Positions 1 to 5,397 of a stretch of DNA of 14,949 nt are shown here, piece by piece; positions within the stretch are counted from its first letter, which is position 1, and each line of letters starts with the position of its first letter. Position numbers and translations under genes: made by a program. The notes under the pieces are model-generated. The model saw only the letters and a list, made by a program, of their open reading frames with translations, searched no databases and had not been told where the DNA came from. Source of the stretch: Caryophanales bacterium UBA1624 (GTDB taxonomy: Bacteria > Bacillota_I > Bacilli_A > RFN20 > CAG-826); contig DCMK01000039.1 in NCBI GenBank assembly GCA_002321395.1, forward strand, positions 8,731 to 23,679. The letters are read 5' to 3'.

Positions 1-37
1 GTTCTTCCTTCTTTTCGGTGAAGCAGACGTACTGCAT
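1..37 (-). CDS. Start of a gene running off the left edge (5' fragment)
   Basis: Only about 12 codons are inside the window. Read on the minus strand from the ATG at 37-35 they give MQYVCFTEKKEE, an open frame to the edge. The family cannot be recognised from this. There is no convincing Shine-Dalgarno sequence. Instead a TAGAAT hexamer lies six bases before the ATG, which would fit a leaderless transcript. An overlapping ATG at 45-43 in another frame (MEPCSTSASP...) is the alternative; its composition looks less protein-like. The gene follows the terminator of the BIG2 gene, so it is probably a separate transcription unit. Confidence 0.35.
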   Translation of the reverse strand, partial: MQYVCFTEKKEE

Positions 38-63
38 GGTTCCATTCTATCGTTCCGCGGGGC

Positions 64-98
64 AAAGAAAACCCCAGGGAGAGGCTTTCTCCCCGGGG
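64..98 (-). terminator. Rho-independent terminator of the BIG2-domain gene
   Basis: On the minus strand an 11-bp stem (98-88 pairing with 82-72, one G-U pair, the rest Watson-Crick) closes a five-base loop and is followed by TTTTCTTT. It begins 13 bases after the TAA of the secreted BIG2 protein. A strong intrinsic terminator that should insulate the gene at the left edge. Confidence 0.88.
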
Positions 99-111
99 AA
101 AGGAAATCCTT

Positions 112-1944
112 TTATTCCCCAGCGGCCAGGTAGGCGCCGTGGAAGAAGGAGGCGTCGACGGTATAGACTTGGCCGGATTCGGCGGTGATTTCAACGTGGG
201 CCTCCCAGAGGATGTCCCATTCCGTCGGGGTGCCGGCGGGGACGGACACGGAAAGGTCGAAGCTCGAGCTCGAAGCGTTCAACCCTTCAATGTTGTAGCT
301 GCTGGCAGAAGAGTTGGCGTGGGCAGAGCAGAAGCCTTGGATCGCATTGTAATTTTCGCTGCCTTCTTCGGCTTTGTTGGTGAAGTTGACGAGGGCCGTC
401 ACTTTTAAGGAAGCCGCATCCTTGGCTTTGACGATGGTGTTGTCCAAGCCGCGTACTCGGAAGCTAGCCCCCTCTTGCTCCCCGCCGGTCGGGGTCAAGG
501 CGATGGGCTTCATCGCCTCGGTGACGACGGTGATTTTCTTATTGGCTTGATAGGTCTTTTCGCCGATCTTCATCGAAACGGTGATCGTGGCGGTCCCGGC
601 TTTGACCCCTTTCACGGTGGCGGAAGCCCCGTCCCCGGAGACGGTGGCGATATCCTCATTGTCGGAGGAATACGCGTAGGTGGCTTCCCCGGCGAGGAAA
701 TAGCCTTTCTCGGCGGTCAGCTCGATGGTTTGCCCCACCAAGACGGAGGAGGCGCCGTCCAAGGAGACGGATGGGGCGATCTTGCCGTCTTTGAAGTAGA
801 TGTTGCCTTGGTAGACGAGGTTGGCGGAGGCGTCTTTGAAGGTGACTTCGAGGGCGAAGGGGCCGGAGACGGCGGCGCTGCTCAGGGAGACGTAGTAAGT
901 GGCTTTCTCTTCGCCCATATCCTGGAAGTGGGCGGAATTGACCGCCTGGCTCCCGGCGATGACTTTGGCGCTAGCCTGCAGACCATTGAGGTATTCGACC
1001 ACGTTGGCGTAGGACATGCCGAGGGCTTTGGGGGAGAAGTTCACGAAGACGCCAGCGCCTTCTACGCGGCTGTCGTCCAAGAAGGAAAGCTCTTTCTTGG
1101 CCGCGGCTTGGGCGTTGACTTTGACCGCGAATTCGGCGGAGGAGGTGACTTCCCCGTCTTTGAGGATGCAGGTGATGATCGCGCTTCCGCCTTTGATCCC
1201 GGTGACGAGGGCTTCCGCGCCGCTTCCTTCCACGGTGGCGACCTCGGAATCGGAGGAGGACCAAGTAAAGGTGGCTGCCCCGGTGAGGAAGGAGGCGTTG
1301 GCGCTTAAATGGGCCACGCCGCCGACGTCGAGGAAATTCGTGTCGCCGGTGATGCTATTGAGGGTCGGGACCGCGTCGGCGCAGCCGTAGACGTAGGTGA
1401 CCGAGGAGAAATAGGTCCCCTCCCCCGCCCCGAAGGCGAATTGGAAGCGGGCGGCTTTCTGCGTCCCCGCATAAGTGATGGTCTGGTCTTCCTTCACCGC
1501 CCCAAGGGGATGTTCTTCCACGGTGGCGAGGTCGCTGTTCTGGAAGAAGGAGTTGGCGCCGGTTTTGGAATCGAACCCTTTGACGGTGACTTTTTGGAAT
1601 CCGGTGCCGACGCGGCGATCGGCGGAGGCCGAGCTCCCGGCCAGGGTCACGTTGTAGAAGGCCCCGCCGGAGACGTTGATCCGCCCATCCGCGTAATAGG
1701 CGTTGTCGATGTGGAAGGTCATGCCGTTCACGTCGAAGTCGGCCTCTCGCCTCGCGGTGGCACTGCCGTCTTCCTTCAAAGCCGCGCGGATATCCTCGGC
1801 GGTGATGGTGAAGCTGCGGGTGCTGTCCTCCCCGGCGGCGAGCTTCATGCCTTGGGGGAGGCCCTGCCCGGCCAAAGCGGCCACGCCCAAACCGGCGAGG
1901 CTGGCCAAGGCGGCGAGGGAGAAGATTTTCAAATTCGCTTTCAT
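112..1944 (-). CDS. Secreted protein with two BIG2 (bacterial Ig-like) domains
   Basis: A 610-aa exported protein of unknown function. Residues 1-25 form a signal peptide (MKANLKIF, a hydrophobic Ala/Leu stretch, then AALA before Gly26). There is no lipobox Cys, no LPxTG motif and no C-terminal membrane helix, so release or non-covalent surface attachment is likely. Two Ig-like BIG2 domains are visible at about 196-277 (TWSSSDSEVATVEG, then GIKGGSAIITC) and 391-474 (AYSSDNEDIATVSG, then GVKAGTATITVS); both show the family's 'S-D/N-x-x-V/I-A-T-V' and 'G-x-K-A/G-G-x-A-x-I' signatures. The regions 40-190, 285-390 and 480-610 match nothing I recognise; the first looks beta-rich. The ATG at 1944 is chosen over upstream in-frame starts because GGAAAGGA precedes it by six bases, a signal peptide follows at once, and the promoter lies inside the longer frame. 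The gene is monocistronic: own promoter, operators and terminator. Confidence 0.9.
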   Translation of the reverse strand: MKANLKIFSLAALASLAGLGVAALAGQGLPQGMKLAAGEDSTRSFTITAEDIRAALKEDGSATARREADFDVNGMTFHIDNAYYADGRINVSGGAFYNVTLAGSSASADRRVGTGFQKVTVKGFDSKTGANSFFQNSDLATVEEHPLGAVKEDQTITYAGTQKAARFQFAFGAGEGTYFSSVTYVYGCADAVPTLNSITGDTNFLDVGGVAHLSANASFLTGAATFTWSSSDSEVATVEGSGAEALVTGIKGGSAIITCILKDGEVTSSAEFAVKVNAQAAAKKELSFLDDSRVEGAGVFVNFSPKALGMSYANVVEYLNGLQASAKVIAGSQAVNSAHFQDMGEEKATYYVSLSSAAVSGPFALEVTFKDASANLVYQGNIYFKDGKIAPSVSLDGASSVLVGQTIELTAEKGYFLAGEATYAYSSDNEDIATVSGDGASATVKGVKAGTATITVSMKIGEKTYQANKKITVVTEAMKPIALTPTGGEQEGASFRVRGLDNTIVKAKDAASLKVTALVNFTNKAEEGSENYNAIQGFCSAHANSSASSYNIEGLNASSSSFDLSVSVPAGTPTEWDILWEAHVEITAESGQVYTVDASFFHGAYLAAGE

Positions 1945-1997
1945 GGTTTTTCCTTTCCGCCCATTCATCAGGAATTGGGCAACCAAGCGACGAAACA

Positions 1998-2011
1998 ATG
2001 CCGAAAGGCAT
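1998..2011 (-). other. Small hairpin near the 5' end of the BIG2 gene leader
   Basis: On the minus strand ATGCC and GGCAT flank a TTTC loop. It lies about 5-18 bases after the predicted transcription start. It might stabilise the transcript end; no further regulatory structure is apparent in the roughly 70-base leader. Confidence 0.3.
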
Positions 2012-2022
2012 CCTTTTGTCCC

Positions 2023-2052
2023 ATTGTAGTCCAATTAGGAAACCGTTTTCAA
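2023..2052 (-). promoter_or_regulatory. Sigma-A-type promoter of the BIG2 gene
   Basis: On the minus strand a -35 TTGAAA (2052-2047) and a -10 TACAAT (2028-2023) are separated by 18 bases. The start of transcription would be near 2016, giving a leader of about 70 bases. Operator-like site A (2039-2050) covers part of the -35 and the spacer, so a bound repressor would block RNA polymerase. Confidence 0.7.
2039..2050. promoter_or_regulatory. LacI-type operator-like site A
   Basis: GAAACCGTTTTC, a 12-bp near-palindrome with central CG and ten of twelve positions symmetric, as in operators of the LacI/GalR family. It overlaps the -35 of the BIG2 promoter. The identical 12-mer occurs again at 2119-2130. 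Confidence 0.55.
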
Positions 2053-2061
2053 GGAATTTTC

Positions 2062-2073
2062 GTAACCGCTTAC
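2062..2073. promoter_or_regulatory. LacI-type operator-like site B
   Basis: GTAACCGCTTAC, with the same central CG and the same asymmetric positions (5 and 8) as sites A and C. It lies just upstream of the -35 of the BIG2 promoter, centred 23 bases from site A. Confidence 0.45.
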
Positions 2074-2118
2074 TTTTCGATGGGGTCGGCGTTTTCCTTT
2101 CTTTTACCATCATTTTGG

Positions 2119-2130
2119 GAAACCGTTTTC
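2119..2130. promoter_or_regulatory. LacI-type operator-like site C
   Basis: An exact second copy of the 12-mer GAAACCGTTTTC, centred 80 bp upstream of site A. Its right end is shared with palindrome D. The distance suits a repression loop between remote and promoter-proximal sites. Confidence 0.5.
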
Positions 2131-2145
2131 CAAACGTTTGGAAAA
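2126..2145. promoter_or_regulatory. Perfect 20-bp palindrome D (operator-like)
   Basis: TTTTCCAAACGTTTGGAAAA reads the same on both strands over 20 bp and has the central CG typical of LacI/GalR operators. Its centre is 11 bp (about one helical turn) from the centre of site C, so two dimers could bind on one face. It could instead bind an unrelated dimeric regulator. Confidence 0.55.
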
Positions 2146-2189
2146 GCTTGATGCCAACGCATCTTTTTCCTTTTTGCTTGTTTCCTAAA

Positions 2190-2217
2190 CAAAAATAGCC
2201 CCCTTTCTCAAGGAGGC
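2190..2217 (-). terminator. Rho-independent terminator of the GH30 gene
   Basis: On the minus strand GCCTCCTT (2217-2210) pairs with AAGGGGGC (2205-2198) over eight bases with one G-U pair, loop GAGA, followed by TATTTTTG. It starts 13 bases after the TGA of the glycoside hydrolase gene and separates it from the BIG2 transcription unit. Confidence 0.85.
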
Positions 2218-2230
2218 AAGGGGGAGGCCC

Positions 2231-3493
2231 TCAAAGGACCAATGTGGCCCCGCTTTCTTCGGGCAAACGGAAGCTCACCCCATCGATGGAGACGGTTTTC
2301 TCCCCCGCTTTGTTGAGGAAGGCATAGACCTTCTTCCCATCCGGGTTGATCGCCCCGCAGCATAGGAGGTTCGGATCGGGGGATTCTAGATAAAGGGGCT
2401 TGGCTCCTTTGACGATGAAATGGGAAAGGTGGTAGACCGCGTAGTAAGAAGGGAGGAGGGAAAGGCGCTCCCCCTCCCCCATCAGCAAGGCCTCGCAGAA
2501 GTTCCCGACGTGGTTGGGTCCGCCTTGGGGATCCAAGAAAAGGTTCCAATCGAGGAAGAGGGTGCAGCCGGAGTTAAGGTCGCGGATGTAGTTCTCCAGA
2601 TAGCGGAGGAAGGAGGAATAGGATCCCATCTCCCCCGGGAAATCGTTGGTGAGGGTCTCCACGCAGCCTTCGGTGAAGATCAGCCTTTGGTCAGGGAATT
2701 CTTTGCAGGCTTCCTCGACTTCGCTAAACCTTGTCCGATCGTACCAGTGGAAGGCGATCCCGGAGCTGAGATGGGGGCAAAGGGACAGGATCTTATGCGC
2801 CCTCTCCCGGAGGTTGTCGCGGTTATGGTCATGGATGTAGATCTCCGCGTCCTCGTTCTTCTCCTTCAGGCACCTCAGCATCGCCCCTTCCACCTCGGGG
2901 GAATACAGGCAGGATTCCCAGACCTGCTTGGCCGCGGGCTCATTTTGGACGGTGAGCATCAAGATGGGAAAGCCTTTCTTTTCCATTGCCTTCCGGTATC
3001 GCGCCACATAAGAGGCCTGGTCTTCGTAATGGGCTTTCAATAGCTTCCCCCCATGGCATTTGGAGGCGTTGTCCTTCCACGCGGCAAGCGGGGACCAAGT
3101 CGAGGAGCAAAGAGTCAGCTCCCCCGCTTCTTCCTTGGCCCTCCTTAGCAAGGGGAGGATCTCCTTTTCCTCATGCTCCAGGGAGAAGGTCGAAAGATCC
3201 CCGTTCCGAACGTAGTCGTATTCGCCCAAGGAGAAGTCGCAGCTTCCGATGCTCGTCCTTCCGTAGCGATAGCAAAGCCCTTCCTTGGAAAAGCAGGCTT
3301 TGATGGCCTTTTCTTGATTTTCCGGGGACAAGGAGGCGAAGACGTGCGCGGCGCTTTCGGTGAAGGCCCCGCCAAAGCCGAGGAAGGAAAAGCGGGAGAG
3401 CCCCGGCTTGACTTCGATTTCGACCTCGCCTTTGGAAGGGAGGGGCTCCCCTTTTCGGAGGAAGGCGTCTTTGCTGCTGAGGATGAGTTCCAT
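2231..3493 (-). CDS. Cytoplasmic glycoside hydrolase family 30 (glucosylceramidase-like beta-glycosidase)
   Basis: A 420-aa retaining beta-glycosidase of clan GH-A. Family marks in order: FLGFGGAFTESAA (38-49), RTSIGSCDFSLGEYDY (79-94), STWSPLAAWK (131-140), TVQNEP (181-186) with Glu185 as acid/base, FHWYD (248-252), LIFTEG (271-276) with Glu275 as nucleophile, and LDWNLFLDPQGGPNH (314-328). A short C-terminal beta domain ends the protein. Family members act on glucosylceramide, other beta-glucosides, beta-1,6-glucan or beta-xylans; the exact substrate cannot be read here. There is no signal peptide, so it should act inside the cell on imported oligosaccharides or glycosides. Start at 3493 because AAAGGAG lies six bases upstream; an in-frame ATG further up would put that signal inside the coding region. 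It has its own terminator. No convincing promoter is visible in the 141-bp upstream gap; TTCCGT...TGTATC with a 17-base spacer is a weak candidate. Confidence 0.93.
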   Translation of the reverse strand: MELILSSKDAFLRKGEPLPSKGEVEIEVKPGLSRFSFLGFGGAFTESAAHVFASLSPENQEKAIKACFSKEGLCYRYGRTSIGSCDFSLGEYDYVRNGDLSTFSLEHEEKEILPLLRRAKEEAGELTLCSSTWSPLAAWKDNASKCHGGKLLKAHYEDQASYVARYRKAMEKKGFPILMLTVQNEPAAKQVWESCLYSPEVEGAMLRCLKEKNEDAEIYIHDHNRDNLRERAHKILSLCPHLSSGIAFHWYDRTRFSEVEEACKEFPDQRLIFTEGCVETLTNDFPGEMGSYSSFLRYLENYIRDLNSGCTLFLDWNLFLDPQGGPNHVGNFCEALLMGEGERLSLLPSYYAVYHLSHFIVKGAKPLYLESPDPNLLCCGAINPDGKKVYAFLNKAGEKTVSIDGVSFRLPEESGATLVL

Positions 3494-3499
3494 GCATTT

Positions 3500-3506
3500 C
3501 TCCTTT
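3500..3506 (-). promoter_or_regulatory. Ribosome binding site of the GH30 gene
   Basis: AAAGGAG on the minus strand, six bases before the ATG at 3493. This site decides the start and excludes the in-frame upstream starts. Confidence 0.85.
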
Positions 3507-3587
3507 AGCGGCATCATTTTCCGTGCAACGAAGGGCGGATACAAGGGGCAGCGGGCGAAAACGGAACCCCTTTGCCCAGGCGGAACG

Positions 3588-3615
3588 AAAAAGGAAGCGG
3601 CGCTCGCCGCTTCCT
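3588..3615 (-). terminator. Rho-independent terminator of the lipoprotein operon
   Basis: On the minus strand a perfect 10-bp GC-rich stem (3615-3606 with 3601-3592), a four-base loop and a TTTTT tract. It lies 19 bases after the TAA of the last lipoprotein gene and is the only strong terminator between 9788 and this point, which supports a three-gene transcript. Confidence 0.92.
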
Positions 3616-3634
3616 CAAAGAACGCGATGGAGGA

Positions 3635-5392
3635 TTAGAACCCGAAGTCGATGACCATGTCTTTGGTCAAGGTCATGGGGTCGTCGGAGCCCAAGGAATA
3701 GCTGACGGCCGTCAACGTAAGCTCGCCGTTTTGCAGGCTGACTTCAAGGTCGTCGTAGATGGGGTATTCGGCATCGTCGCCGTTCTCGTCGACTTCCTTG
3801 AAGGAGTTGTCGTCAACGATTTTGGCCTCGGTCGCATTGCTCCAAGTGAAGGAGAAATATGTTTCGGCACCGTCAAGGGTGCTGAAATAATGGGCGAAGG
3901 CGGTTTTGTCCTCCTTGAAGGTTATCGTGGACGTCCCATAGAAGCTTTCGTTGCTCCACATGCCCAAAAGGGTATCCTCCAAGGACCCGGTTTGCTTCTC
4001 CTGGACGGTGAAGGTGACCGAGGCGGTGGCGTGGGTGCCGTCTTGCTTGAGGGCGACGCTGGTGAAAAGGGCGGTGATCTGGGCGCCGATGGTGGCGTCT
4101 TCGTGGACGGAGAGGGTATAGCCGTCCCCGCTTTCCTTCTTGGCCAAATCGGCTTCCGCTTGCCCGGCGGTGAGCTCGACGGTGTAGAGGTTCTCCGCGG
4201 TGGTCGGGAGGATGGTCGCGCTCAGATCGAGGGTCGCGCCTTGGTAGACGGCGCGGTCGGATTGGTTGAGCTCGATGCCGTTGATCGGCTTGGCCTCGAT
4301 GTGGACGGAAAGGTTCTTCTTGACGCCGTGGGAAGAGGCGAATTCGACCTGGAAGTCCCCGGCTTTGTAGAAGCGGATCTGACGGTTGCCGTTGACGTCG
4401 GTGTAATGGTAATCCTCGGTCGAAGCCTGGCTCGGGGCGATGGGGTCGATGAGGGTCGAGGCTTTGAGGTTGCCGACGGCCGTGAAGGAGATGGGCAGCT
4501 CATTGCCGACGTAGCATTGGACCCCTTCGAGGAGGGAAACCTCGAAATCGGTGAAGTAGAAGTCCTCTTCCTTCATCTTGTTGGGGTCTTCCTGCTTGTC
4601 CCCGGATTGGTAGGAATAGGAATAGGAGGAAGCCCCATCAAGGGTGTAGGAAAGGGAGGCGATGGCCTCGTCTTGGAGGGTCAAGAGGAAGGATTCGACG
4701 TGGCTCTCCCCTTCTTCCTGATAGGAACGGGTGAGGGTGAAGGCTTCGTTTTCGAAGGCGTAGGAATAGCCTTCTCCCCCGGTGAGGTAGGAATCCAGGA
4801 GCCCGCCTTCCAGCCTGCCGGAGAGGCCGTAGGAATTCTCGACGAAGAGATAGGCGGCTTTTCGCTGATACTCTTTGCTGTTCTCCTCAGTCAATTCGAC
4901 CGAGGAGTGGTCGATCAGGGTTTCGTCCTGGAAGCGGAACTCCTCGTAGCGGGAGCCGTTCACCGCGCGGACGATCTTGATGCCGTTTGGGTTGGATTGG
5001 ATCGCTTCCCCTTTGTAGAAGGAAGAGGAATAGGTTTTCTCCCCGTTCACATAGGAAGCCGAGATGGCTTTCCCTTCCGCGGCGAGGGTTTTGGCTTTGT
5101 AGGTAGCGTAGTTGGCTTTGAAGATCTCTTCGGCGGTCAAAGAGGGCTCGCTGGAAGCTTCTTGGGAGCTTTCTTCGGAAGAGGTTCCCTCGGAGGAAGA
5201 GATTCCCTCAGAGGAAGGGAGCTCGGAAGCTTCGGAGGAAGAAGGCTCAGAAGCCTCAGAGGAAGGCTCAGAAACCTCAGAGGAAGAGGGCTCGCTAAAA
5301 GGGGCGGAGCTCGTCTGCTCCGGGGCGGGTTCGCCGCAGGAGGCGAGCAGGAAGAGGGAGGATAGGATCAGAAGGGCGGATTGCTTTTTCAT
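3635..5392 (-). CDS. Lipoprotein with long Ser/Glu tether, Ig-like and lipocalin-like regions
   Basis: A 585-aa surface lipoprotein of unknown function. The signal peptide ends in the lipobox LLASC with Cys19 as lipidation site. Residues 21-85 are almost only Ser, Glu, Pro, Ala and Gly (EPSSSE, SEASE repeats), a tether holding the rest away from the membrane. Residues 88-265 are beta-rich with recurring Tyr-Ser pairs. Residues about 366-466 resemble a Big/Ig-like domain (GIELNQSDRAVYQGATLDLSATI). Residues about 471-585 (LLGMWSNESFYGTSTITF, EDKTAFAHYF, FSFTWSNATEAKIV) resemble the lipocalin-like barrels of other uncharacterised lipoproteins. The ATG at 5392 has AAAGGAG eight bases upstream, lying in the last codons of the preceding gene; the gap is five bases, so translational coupling is likely. 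Last gene of the operon. The family assignments rest on pattern resemblance only. Confidence 0.88.
   Translation of the reverse strand: MKKQSALLILSSLFLLASCGEPAPEQTSSAPFSEPSSSEVSEPSSEASEPSSSEASELPSSEGISSSEGTSSEESSQEASSEPSLTAEEIFKANYATYKAKTLAAEGKAISASYVNGEKTYSSSFYKGEAIQSNPNGIKIVRAVNGSRYEEFRFQDETLIDHSSVELTEENSKEYQRKAAYLFVENSYGLSGRLEGGLLDSYLTGGEGYSYAFENEAFTLTRSYQEEGESHVESFLLTLQDEAIASLSYTLDGASSYSYSYQSGDKQEDPNKMKEEDFYFTDFEVSLLEGVQCYVGNELPISFTAVGNLKASTLIDPIAPSQASTEDYHYTDVNGNRQIRFYKAGDFQVEFASSHGVKKNLSVHIEAKPINGIELNQSDRAVYQGATLDLSATILPTTAENLYTVELTAGQAEADLAKKESGDGYTLSVHEDATIGAQITALFTSVALKQDGTHATASVTFTVQEKQTGSLEDTLLGMWSNESFYGTSTITFKEDKTAFAHYFSTLDGAETYFSFTWSNATEAKIVDDNSFKEVDENGDDAEYPIYDDLEVSLQNGELTLTAVSYSLGSDDPMTLTKDMVIDFGF
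5138..5311 (-). repeat. Low-complexity repeat encoding the Ser/Glu tether
   Basis: Imperfect tandem units such as TCAGAGGAAG and CTCAGAAGCCTC (plus-strand reading) recur across about 170 bases and encode SSE, SEASE and SEPSSSE runs, residues 28-85 of the lipoprotein. Such tracts are prone to slippage in multiples of the unit, so tether length may vary between strains. Confidence 0.6.
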
Positions 5393-5397
5393 CGTTG

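Noticed and set aside
475..2151. Two long open plus-strand frames (475-1308 and 1309-2151) opposite the BIG2 gene
   Set aside because: They are rich in Gly, Asp and Val in the pattern expected from the complement of a GC-rich gene, lack ribosome binding sites, and lie opposite a protein with a signal peptide and clear BIG2 domains.
2150..2175. Plus-strand hairpin (GATGC-CAAC-GCATC) followed by TTTTTCCTTTTT
   Set aside because: It looks like a terminator for plus-strand transcription, but no plus-strand gene ends upstream. The stem is only five bases.
3494..3587. Possible promoter and half operator (GAAAACGG at about 3557-3564) upstream of the GH30 gene
   Set aside because: Only one half matches the operator-like sites of the BIG2 promoter, and the best -35/-10 pair (TTCCGT, TGTATC) is poor.
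3572..5365. A 597-codon open plus-strand frame opposite the 585-aa lipoprotein
   Set aside because: The minus strand has lipobox, ribosome binding site, operon spacing and terminator. The plus frame reads as low-complexity Gly/Val/Asp and starts inside the terminator region.
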